From the NCBI GenBank assembly GCA_017990155.1, contig JAGNOM010000053.1, forward strand, positions 1-12,584: 12,584 bases of DNA, given 5' to 3'. Under the pieces are notes generated by a model, which saw only the letters and a program-made list of their open reading frames with translations, did no database searches and was not told where the DNA came from. Made by a program: the position numbers and the translations under genes. This document shows positions 1-5,821 of this stretch, in pieces; within the stretch, counting starts at the first letter, position 1; each line of letters begins with the position of its first letter. The stretch is from Propionivibrio sp. (GTDB lineage Bacteria > Pseudomonadota > Gammaproteobacteria > Burkholderiales > Rhodocyclaceae).

Positions 1-655
1 ATTCATCGACCAGGATGTGCCGGAAGCGATCCTGATAGTGACGGCGCAGCGGTTCGTTGCGGCTCAGCAGTTCGTAGGTGCGCAGCAGCAGCTCGGCAAA
101 ATCGGCCACGCCCTCGCGCTGGCACTGCCGTTCATATTCGGCATACAGATCGACGCGGCGTTGCGTGTAGTCGTCGTACACCTCGGCTTGCGCCGCGCGG
201 ATGCCCTGTTCCTTGTGCGAGTTGATGAAGTTCGCCAGTTCGCGCGGCGGATACTTTTCGTCATCGACGTTGAGGTTTTTCAGCAGGCGCTTGATCGCCG
301 ACAGCTGATCCGCCGAATCGAGAATCTGGAACAGCGCCGGCAAGCCGGCTTCGCGGTGATGCGCGCGCAGCAGGCGATTGCAAAGGCCATGGAAGGTACC
401 GATCCACATGCCCCGGGTGTTGATCGGCAACATCGCCGAGAGACGCGCCAGCATCTCTTTCGCCGCCTTGTTGGTGAAGGTCACCGCCAGCACACCGTGC
501 GGCCCGACCTGCCCGGTCGAAATCAGCCAGGCGATGCGCGTCGTCAACACGCGTGTCTTGCCGCTGCCGGCGCCGGCCAGAATCAGCGCGTGCTGCGGCG
601 GCAGCGTCACGGCCGCGAGTTGTTCGGGGTTGAGGTTGGCAAGCAGGTCGGACAT
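1..655 (-). CDS. uvrD: UvrD-type superfamily 1 DNA helicase, N-terminal part (cut by window edge)
   Basis: This is a 3'-5' ATP-dependent DNA helicase of the UvrD/Rep/PcrA family, which in bacteria removes incised strands in nucleotide excision and mismatch repair. Reading from the ATG at 653-655, 218 residues are visible and the frame stays open to base 1. The Walker A motif AGAGSGKT lies at residues 27-34, motif Ia VTFTNKAAKEM at about 58-68, motif Ib GTFHG at 86-90, and the Walker B motif begins as ILVDE at the very edge. The segments GMW.GTFHGL, RLLRAHH and ILDS.DQL are closer to E. coli UvrD than to Rep, which supports the symbol. The remaining two thirds of the protein lie outside the window. 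No clear Shine-Dalgarno precedes the start, but a TATAAT hexamer lies about 30 bases upstream. The gene is divergent from the aldolase gene. Confidence 0.93.
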   Translation of the reverse strand, partial: MSDLLANLNPEQLAAVTLPPQHALILAGAGSGKTRVLTTRIAWLISTGQVGPHGVLAVTFTNKAAKEMLARLSAMLPINTRGMWIGTFHGLCNRLLRAHHREAGLPALFQILDSADQLSAIKRLLKNLNVDDEKYPPRELANFINSHKEQGIRAAQAEVYDDYTQRRVDLYAEYERQCQREGVADFAELLLRTYELLSRNEPLRRHYQDRFRHILVDE

Positions 656-683
656 GGGCGTGAGTCTCGTGAAGGCAGTCCGG

Positions 684-711
684 ATTATACCGGCCCGTAT
701 ATCGCCGTCCG
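684..711 (-). promoter_or_regulatory. Candidate sigma-70 promoter of the uvrD-type gene
   Basis: On the minus strand a perfect TATAAT -10 hexamer lies at 684-689. A weak -35-like CGGACG (3 of 6 matches to TTGACA) lies at 706-711 with a 16-base spacer. Initiation would give a 5' leader of about 20 bases before the ATG at 655. The -10 is convincing by sequence; the -35 is weak, so the call is an inference. Confidence 0.4.
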
Positions 712-840
712 GGCCGCTCGCCGCGATGCGTTCCTGCAATGCCAAACACATGAAAAGCCAACCACTACCACCCGCCACGCACAAGCCACTGTTCTAAAAC
801 ATGAATTTAGACTGCGAAACGTCCGTTCACTCGTGAAAAA

Positions 841-870
841 TTGACCAAAACCACCGATCCGAAGTACCAT
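841..870 (+). promoter_or_regulatory. Candidate sigma-70 promoter of the aldolase gene
   Basis: TTGACC (5 of 6 to consensus) at 841-846 and TACCAT (4 of 6) at 865-870 are separated by 18 bases. They would initiate about 30 bases before the aldolase ATG. The surrounding stretch from about 790 to 907 is visibly richer in A and T than the flanking genes, as expected for a promoter region. Assigned by eye only. Confidence 0.4.
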
Positions 871-907
871 TCCAAACTTTCATCAACTGTGTATTGGACC
901 TGAAATC

Positions 908-1981
908 ATGAACGCTCCGAAGTTCAAGCCCGGTGTTGTCTCCGGTGACGATCTGCAAGCCCTCTTCGCGCTCGCCAAGGCCGGTAAATTCGCCCTGCCG
1001 GCAATCAACGTCATCAACAGCAGCACGGTCAACGCCGTCATGGAAACCGCCGCCGAACTCAAGTCGCCGGCCATTCTCCAGTTCTCGAACGGTGGCGCCC
1101 AGTTCTACGCTGGCAAGGCACTGAACAACGACGCTCAGCGCGCCTGTATCGCCGGTGCTGTTCTCGGCGCCAAGCACGTGCACGCCCTGGCCGAACTCTA
1201 CGGTGCGACCGTCGTCCTGCATACCGACCACGCTGCCAAGAAGCTGCTGCCCTGGATCGACGGCTTGCTCGACGCCGGCGAACAGTATTTCAAGGAAACC
1301 GGCAAGCCGCTGTTCAGCTCGCACATGCTCGACCTCTCCGAAGAGTCGCTGGAAGAGAACATCGAAATCTGCGAAAAGTACCTCGCTCGCATGAGCAAGA
1401 TCGGCATGACGCTGGAAATCGAACTCGGCGTCACGGGCGGTGAAGAAGACGGCGTCGACAACAGCAACGTCGATAGCTCCAAGCTCTACACCCAGCCGGA
1501 AGACGTGGCTTACGCCTATGAGCGTCTGTCGAAGATCAGCAACCGCTTCACCATCGCCGCTTCGTTCGGCAATGTGCATGGCGTTTACAAGCCCGGCAAC
1601 GTCAAGCTGCAGCCGGTCATCCTGAAGAACTCGCAGGAATACATCGAGAAGAAGTACGGCACCAAGGCTCAGCCGATCGACTTCGTGTTCCACGGTGGTT
1701 CGGGCTCGACGCTCGAAGAAATCCGCGAAGCCATCTCCTACGGCGTCATCAAGATGAACATCGACACCGATACGCAATGGGCGTTCTGGGACGGCGTTCG
1801 TGGCTTCTACAAGAAGAACGAAGGCTACCTGCAAGGCCAGATCGGCAACCCGGAAGGCGAAGACAAGCCAAACAAGAAGTACTACGATCCGCGCGCCTGG
1901 CTGCGCAAGGGCGAAGAGTCCTTCAAGGCACGTCTGATCAAGGCTTGTGAAGATCTGAACAACATCGGCACGCTGGCCTGA
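908..1981 (+). CDS. fbaA: Class II fructose-bisphosphate aldolase (E. coli FbaA type)
   Basis: This zinc-dependent enzyme cleaves fructose 1,6-bisphosphate to dihydroxyacetone phosphate and glyceraldehyde 3-phosphate, and runs in reverse in gluconeogenesis. The 357-residue length fits the E. coli-type (class IIA) enzyme of 359 residues. Visible signatures are LHTDHAAKKLLPWIDGLLDA with the catalytic Asp107 and zinc ligand His108, EIELGVTGGEEDGVDN at about 170-185, the zinc-ligand region SFGNVHGVYKPGN with His224, and FHGGSGST with His262. KMNIDTDTQWA at 282-292 and NPEGEDKPNKKYYDPR near the C-terminus are also hallmarks of this group. The ATG at 908 gives the family's usual N-terminus (KPGV.SGDD); the ribosome binding site is weak (GGA about ten bases upstream). 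A strong terminator follows, so the gene is probably monocistronic. Family assignment is very secure. Confidence 0.98.
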   Translation: MNAPKFKPGVVSGDDLQALFALAKAGKFALPAINVINSSTVNAVMETAAELKSPAILQFSNGGAQFYAGKALNNDAQRACIAGAVLGAKHVHALAELYGATVVLHTDHAAKKLLPWIDGLLDAGEQYFKETGKPLFSSHMLDLSEESLEENIEICEKYLARMSKIGMTLEIELGVTGGEEDGVDNSNVDSSKLYTQPEDVAYAYERLSKISNRFTIAASFGNVHGVYKPGNVKLQPVILKNSQEYIEKKYGTKAQPIDFVFHGGSGSTLEEIREAISYGVIKMNIDTDTQWAFWDGVRGFYKKNEGYLQGQIGNPEGEDKPNKKYYDPRAWLRKGEESFKARLIKACEDLNNIGTLA

Positions 1982-2002
1982 TAAGCGCTCCGAAGTTCTG
2001 AG

Positions 2003-2035
2003 AAGCCGGCTCGATTCGAGCCGGCTTTTTTGTTT
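2003..2035 (+). terminator. Rho-independent terminator of the aldolase gene
   Basis: An 11-bp perfect stem, AAGCCGGCTCG at 2003-2013 paired with CGAGCCGGCTT at 2017-2027, closes a three-base loop ATT. The right arm runs directly into a T tract at 2026-2031 followed by GTTT. It starts 21 bases after the aldolase stop codon. Confidence 0.93.
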
Positions 2036-2063
2036 CCAGGCTTTCCCTCGGATCGTTTCGGCC

Positions 2064-2924
2064 ATGAAGATCATTCCATTCCATGCCCTCGCCTGCCCGC
2101 TTGATGGCGCACCGTTGCGCACAAGTGGCACTGTGTGGCGATGCCCGGCCGGACACAGTTTCGACATCGCCGCCCAGGGCTACACGAATTTGCTACCGGT
2201 GCAGAACAAGCGCTCGCGCGATCCGGGCGACAGCAAGGAAATGGTTATGGCCCGCCGGCGATTCCTTGAGAGCGGCGCGTACCGGCCGATCGCAGCGGCG
2301 GTCAATCAGGCCGCGCTTGCCGACTTGCCGCCGGCCCGCACCATCAGCTGTCTCGACGCCGGCTGTGGCGAAGGCTACTACCTGCGCCAACTCGCCGATT
2401 CGGCAGCGAAAGAAGACAACCCGCAAGCGCTGGCGCTGCTCGGGCTCGACATCTCGAAGTGGGCGGTCCTCGCGGCGGCGAAGCAGGACAAGCGCTCGGG
2501 CTGGGTCGTCGGCAGCAATGCCAATCTGCCGGTGCGACCCTCGACACTCGATCGCGTGCTGTGCATGTTCGGCTTTCCGGTCTACGCCGAGTTCTCCCGC
2601 GTGCTCAGAGAAGGTGGAGAGTTGCTCCAGGTCGACGCCGGAGCCGATCATCTGCGCGAATTGCGCGAGATCATCTACCCCGCACTGAAAGAGGAACGCG
2701 CCGCCGCGACGACGGTGCCCGAAGGCTTCACCCTCAAATCAAGCGCGTCCGTCCGCTACCCGCTCGATCTGATCGGACAGGCGCAGATCGCCGATCTGCT
2801 GGCCATGACGCCGCATCTTTACCGCGCCAGCGCGAACGGTCGTGCGAAGGCGGCCGCGCTGACGGCGATTACCGTCACCGTCGATGTTCGCTTGAACTGC
2901 CTCCAGCGCAAGGCCATCGGCTGA
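2064..2924 (+). CDS. rlmA: RlmA-type 23S rRNA (guanine-N1)-methyltransferase
   Basis: The product (286 residues) belongs to the RlmA/RrmA family of S-adenosylmethionine-dependent enzymes that methylate N1 of a guanine in 23S rRNA (G745 in E. coli). An N-terminal zinc-binding segment is visible: CPLD at 11-14 and CPAGHSFD at 27-34. It is followed by the family signature GY.NLLPVQ.KRSRDPGDS..M at about 39-60, the SAM-binding motif LDAGCGEGYY and the second strand motif LGLDISKWA. EGFTL at about 222-226 and LLAMTPHLYRA towards the C-terminus also match the family. One oddity is that the second zinc ligand, Cys in E. coli (CPLC), is Asp14 here. The start at 2064 gives the normal N-terminus but has no clear Shine-Dalgarno. 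The gene begins only about 28 bases after the aldolase terminator and converges with a small minus-strand gene 19 bases beyond its stop. Confidence 0.94.
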   Translation: MKIIPFHALACPLDGAPLRTSGTVWRCPAGHSFDIAAQGYTNLLPVQNKRSRDPGDSKEMVMARRRFLESGAYRPIAAAVNQAALADLPPARTISCLDAGCGEGYYLRQLADSAAKEDNPQALALLGLDISKWAVLAAAKQDKRSGWVVGSNANLPVRPSTLDRVLCMFGFPVYAEFSRVLREGGELLQVDAGADHLRELREIIYPALKEERAAATTVPEGFTLKSSASVRYPLDLIGQAQIADLLAMTPHLYRASANGRAKAAALTAITVTVDVRLNCLQRKAIG

Positions 2925-2943
2925 TCAAACCACGTCCGGCAAC

Positions 2944-3306
2944 TCACAGCGCGCGGGTCGTCAGCGCCAACCATTCCCCCGCCGTCAGCGCGCCAACGCA
3001 CCCGTAGCGGCCGCGCTTGAGCAGCTTCTTCAACCGACGTTCGGCCTCGTTGCGGGTCGAACAGCCATCTTCGAGATAGGCATTGCACGCGACCCAACGC
3101 CCTTCCGGCAAACGCATCGCGGCGACCGCTCGACCGCCGTCGACACGCGTCACTACACAGTCTTGCCCTTCGGCAAGCCACGACGCCGTGACGAGATTCA
3201 TCACCTCATCGTGCGCGACACAGAGACTGAGCAGCGCATCGACGGGCGAATCGAATTCGGCGCAGACGATCAAGGGAAAGAATCGCTCGGAAGAAGCTTC
3301 GGTCAT
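2944..3306 (-). CDS. Small cysteine-rich protein of unknown function (120 aa)
   Basis: I do not recognise this protein. The ATG at 3304-3306 is preceded by a good Shine-Dalgarno (AGAAGG, seven bases before the ATG), which fixes the start. A longer open frame reaching 3624 would run into the divergent hydroxylase gene and is not credible. The 120 residues begin MTEASSERFF and show no signal peptide or membrane segment, suggesting a soluble cytoplasmic protein. Six cysteines are present, at residues 15, 29, 50, 74, 82 and 103, without a classic CxxC pair. A basic helix with RRLKKLLKRGR lies at about 90-100, followed by G.L.AGEWLAL near the end. Codon use resembles the neighbours and the reading frame is clean, so it is probably a real gene. 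It is divergent from the Ubi-family hydroxylase and convergent with rlmA. Confidence 0.75.
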   Translation of the reverse strand: MTEASSERFFPLIVCAEFDSPVDALLSLCVAHDEVMNLVTASWLAEGQDCVVTRVDGGRAVAAMRLPEGRWVACNAYLEDGCSTRNEAERRLKKLLKRGRYGCVGALTAGEWLALTTRAL

Positions 3307-3336
3307 GGGCCGACCTTCTAACACGCACGGCAAGGC

Positions 3337-3366
3337 TTGTAAAACCTCAGGCGCGCAGTGCACAAT
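3337..3366 (+). promoter_or_regulatory. Candidate promoter of the hydroxylase-dsbC unit
   Basis: TTGTAA at 3337-3342 and CACAAT at 3361-3366 are separated by 18 bases, each matching 4 of 6 positions of the sigma-70 consensus. They lie in the 93-base divergent gap, and initiation would fall about 25 bases before the ATG at 3400. Weak evidence from sequence inspection. Confidence 0.28.
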
Positions 3367-3399
3367 CGGCTTTTGAACGAAACCGCGAAGACGTAGCTG

Positions 3400-4584
3400 A
3401 TGCAGTTTGACCTTGTAATCGTCGGCGGCGGCCTTGCCGGACTTTCCCTGGCCTGCGCCCTGCGCGATGCCCGACTCAAAATCGCCCTTGTTGAAAACCA
3501 CGCGCCAAAATCGTCCGATGGTTGGGACGCCCGCATTTACGCCATCAGCCCGGCCAACGCCGACTTCCTGCGCGAAATTGGTGCCTGGAAGCATCTGAAC
3601 CCGGAGCGCATCGCCCCGATCCACGCCATGAAAGTGATGGGCGACGGTGGCGCGCGGCTCGACTTCTCGGCCTACGAATCCGGTGTCCCGGAACTGGGCT
3701 GGATTCTCGAATCGTCGCTGATGGCCTGCGAGCTGTGGGAAAACGTCAAACGCCAGGGCAACCTCACGCTATTCTGCCCGGCCGCGCCAAAGTCGCTGTC
3801 GATGACCGACGACCTCGCCCACCTGACGCTGAACGACGGCCGGATGCTCACGGCCAAGCTCCTCGTCGGTGCCGACGGGCGCGATTCCTGGGTGCGCGAA
3901 GCGGCTGGATTGAAGGCGATCAACACGCCCTACGGCGAGATGGGCGTCGTCGCCAACTTCACGTGCGAGAAGCCGCACCGCGGCATCGCGCGCCAGTGGT
4001 TCCGCGACGATGGCGTGCTGGCCTGGCTGCCGCTCGCCGGTGACGCGAGCAACGAGAGTCGCACGTACCGCGTCTCGATCGTCTGGTCGACGCCCGACGC
4101 ACACGCGAATGAGTTGCTGGCGCTGTCCGCCGAAGCGTTTGCCGACCGCGTCGCGGCCGCCGGAAACAACGAACTCGGGCGACTGGAAGTGATTACGCCG
4201 CCCACCGCCTTCCCGCTGCGCCTGATGCGCGTGCCGCAAACCGTCGCCCCGCGTCTGGCGCTCGTCGGCGACGCGGCGCACGGCATTCACCCGCTCTCGG
4301 GACACGGCATCAACCTCGGCTATCAGGACGCCAAGGCGTTGGCCGATTTGCTGCGCGCGACGCCCGAATGGCAGGACCTCGGCAGCGAGCGGTTGCTGCA
4401 GCGCTACCAGCGTGCACGGCGCGAAGAGACGGCGCTGATGCAATACACAACTCATACACTGCGCCGTCTGTTTAGTGAGAAACTCCCCGGCCTGAAAACC
4501 CTGCGTAATGCCGGAATGAACCTGACCAACGCCTTGCCTGTCGTAAAGAACCAGCTGGTCCGTTACGCGCTCGGCGCTTTTTGA
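3400..4584 (+). CDS. FAD-dependent UbiH/UbiF/COQ6-family hydroxylase (ubiquinone biosynthesis)
   Basis: This 394-residue flavoprotein monooxygenase belongs to the family that hydroxylates the aromatic ring of ubiquinone precursors. The N-terminal dinucleotide-binding motif DLVIVGGGLAGLSLA is at residues 4-18 and the conserved Arg of DARIYAIS at 43-50. The DG motif VGADGRDS is at 156-163 and the GD motif GDAAHGIHPLSGHGINLG at 290-307. The GD motif differs from the common form (AAHTIHPLAGQG) at three places. The C-terminal segment LRNAGM.L.NALPVVK is also typical of the family. Ring-position specificity (UbiI, UbiH, UbiF, UbiL or UbiM type) cannot be told from sequence alone, so no symbol is given. 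The dsbC gene follows after 50 bases on the same strand, suggesting co-transcription. The ribosome binding site before 3400 is weak. Confidence 0.92.
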   Translation: MQFDLVIVGGGLAGLSLACALRDARLKIALVENHAPKSSDGWDARIYAISPANADFLREIGAWKHLNPERIAPIHAMKVMGDGGARLDFSAYESGVPELGWILESSLMACELWENVKRQGNLTLFCPAAPKSLSMTDDLAHLTLNDGRMLTAKLLVGADGRDSWVREAAGLKAINTPYGEMGVVANFTCEKPHRGIARQWFRDDGVLAWLPLAGDASNESRTYRVSIVWSTPDAHANELLALSAEAFADRVAAAGNNELGRLEVITPPTAFPLRLMRVPQTVAPRLALVGDAAHGIHPLSGHGINLGYQDAKALADLLRATPEWQDLGSERLLQRYQRARREETALMQYTTHTLRRLFSEKLPGLKTLRNAGMNLTNALPVVKNQLVRYALGAF

Positions 4585-4634
4585 CCCCGATTTTTTAAAT
4601 CCTGAACGTTTTCGTATTCACCACGGAGAACCGC

Positions 4635-5387
4635 ATGTTGAAGAAACTCCTGCCGCTCGCGCTCGCCATCGCCTTTAGCGCATCGGCGCTGGCCGCCCCG
4701 GCGCCCAAGAAGGCTGCGCCCAAGGTTGAGGACAAATCGGCCAGCGTCAAGGAAGCCATGGAAGCCAAACTGGGCACCAAGATTTCGAGCGTCACCAAGA
4801 GCCCCTATCTCGGACTCTACGAAGTCTATGCCGACGGCCAGATTCTCTACACCGACGAGAACTTGACGGCGATCATCGCCGGAACGCTGATCGACGGCCA
4901 AACGATGAAGAACTACTCGGCCGAGCGCCTGCAGAAGCTGACGGCGATCAGCTTCTCCGAGCTGCCGCTCGACCTCGCCGTCAAGCAGGTGCGCGGCGAC
5001 GGCAAGCGGATTCTGGCGACCTTCGAAGATCCGAACTGCGGCTACTGCAAGAAGCTGGCGAAGGATCTGGGCAAGCTCGACAACATCACCATCTACACCT
5101 TCCTGTACCCGATCCTGTCGCCGGATTCATTGGAGAAGTCGAGCCAGATCTGGTGTGCGGCCGACAAGGCGAAGGCGTGGAACGACTGGATGCAGGACAA
5201 CAAGCCGTTGACCGGCAAGAGCGACTGCGACACGACAGCGGTCAGAAAGACGATAGAACTCGGGCGCAAGCTGGCAATCAGCGGCACGCCGACCCTCTTC
5301 TTCGCCGACGGAGAACGCGTCCCCGGCGCCGTGCCAATCGCACAGATCGAGAAGAAACTGGGCGAACTCAGCGAGGCCAGTCAGTAA
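4635..5387 (+). CDS. dsbC: Periplasmic protein disulfide isomerase DsbC
   Basis: DsbC is a periplasmic V-shaped dimer that reshuffles wrong disulfides and is kept reduced by DsbD. The 250-residue precursor has a signal peptide at about 1-20 (two Lys, a hydrophobic core and ALA before the likely cleavage site). A Lys/Ala/Pro-rich linker follows at 21-33, then the N-terminal dimerisation domain, including SPYLGLYEVYADGQILY at 56-72. The thioredoxin-fold catalytic domain carries the CGYC active site at 135-138 within FEDPNCGYCKKL. Cys174 and Cys198 match the structural disulfide of E. coli DsbC, and the cis-proline loop SGTPTL has Pro219. GGAGA sits about six bases upstream of the ATG, a good ribosome binding site. 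The linker makes the mature protein somewhat longer than the E. coli one. Its position after a ubiquinone hydroxylase gene suggests a shared transcript rather than a shared pathway. Confidence 0.96.
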   Translation: MLKKLLPLALAIAFSASALAAPAPKKAAPKVEDKSASVKEAMEAKLGTKISSVTKSPYLGLYEVYADGQILYTDENLTAIIAGTLIDGQTMKNYSAERLQKLTAISFSELPLDLAVKQVRGDGKRILATFEDPNCGYCKKLAKDLGKLDNITIYTFLYPILSPDSLEKSSQIWCAADKAKAWNDWMQDNKPLTGKSDCDTTAVRKTIELGRKLAISGTPTLFFADGERVPGAVPIAQIEKKLGELSEASQ

Positions 5388-5426
5388 GAGCGGCTCGGGC
5401 CGCGTTCGGAAAGCAATCGAACGATT

Positions 5427-5463
5427 CAATGAAACGGGGCGCTGCGAGCGCCCCGTTTCATTG
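5427..5463. terminator. Perfect 17-bp hairpin, probably a bidirectional terminator
   Basis: CAATGAAACGGGGCGCT at 5427-5443 pairs without mismatch with 5447-5463 around the loop GCG. Both strands end in GTTTCATTG, so the U-rich tail is short and interrupted in each direction. It lies 40 bases after the dsbC stop and just before the stop codon of the opposing 109-residue gene, the expected place for a shared terminator of convergent units. Confidence 0.8.
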
Positions 5464-5470
5464 CCCGGCC

Positions 5471-5800
5471 CTATTCTCCCGATGCCTGCGCCTGCTCGTT
5501 GGCCAGCGCCTGGGTGGTGATGGCGTGATAGAGGTTCATCATCCGCGCCGCCAGCTCCTGGTAGTCAGGATGACGATCAAGCAGCGGCTTCAGGCGGGTA
5601 CAGTCTTCGAACACCCGCTCGAGAAAGTCGATATCGAAGTCATCGAGGGTCTCTCCCGCATCGACTTTCGCCTTCAGCTCAAGCGCTCGCGGGAAGCGCT
5701 GTTCCTGCATGCGCTCGACGATCACGGTCAGCACGCCTTCATCCATCGAATCCAGCTCTCTGCGCTCCATACGCCCCTTCGCTTTCGCCCCCCCGAACAT
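5471..5800 (-). CDS. Conserved-looking small helical protein of unknown function (109 aa)
   Basis: I cannot assign this product. The sequence is charged and predicted mostly helical, with no signal peptide or membrane segment. Distinct stretches are VIVERMQEQRFPRALELKAK, the acidic GETLDDFDIDFLERVFEDC at about 49-67 and RLKPLLDRHPDYQELAARMM. The ORF reads 109 residues from the ATG at 5798-5800. Two internal ATGs are possible starts: 5768-5770, which has an AAGG about five bases upstream, and 5744-5746. The N-terminal ten residues are therefore uncertain. The gene lies 21 bases downstream of the patatin/barrel gene on the same strand and ends at the bidirectional hairpin, so it is probably the last gene of that transcript. 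Whether it works with the outer-membrane patatin is unknown. Confidence 0.78.
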   Translation of the reverse strand: MFGGAKAKGRMERRELDSMDEGVLTVIVERMQEQRFPRALELKAKVDAGETLDDFDIDFLERVFEDCTRLKPLLDRHPDYQELAARMMNLYHAITTQALANEQAQASGE

Positions 5801-5821
5801 CGAGACTCAGTATAGGCCGCC

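Noticed and set aside
789..804. Possible LexA (SOS) box upstream of the uvrD-type gene
   Set aside because: CTGT is present, but the opposite half after eight bases reads ATGA instead of ACAG, so the palindrome fails, although uvrD is SOS-regulated in E. coli.
17..844. 275-residue plus-strand open frame opposite the uvrD-type gene
   Set aside because: Antisense shadow that runs through the uvrD coding region and the divergent promoter region.
827..2167. 446-residue open frame on the minus strand across the aldolase gene
   Set aside because: It is the antisense shadow of a confidently identified gene in GC-rich DNA; the translation has no recognisable domain.
3307..3624. Longer upstream start for the 120-residue minus-strand gene (to 226 residues)
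   Set aside because: The extension would cover the divergent promoter gap and overlap the 5' end of the hydroxylase gene by more than 200 bases; the ATG at 3306 has a good Shine-Dalgarno.
4585..4634. Terminator between the hydroxylase gene and dsbC, suggested by the T run ATTTTTTAAA
   Set aside because: No GC-rich hairpin precedes the T run, so the two genes are more likely co-transcribed.
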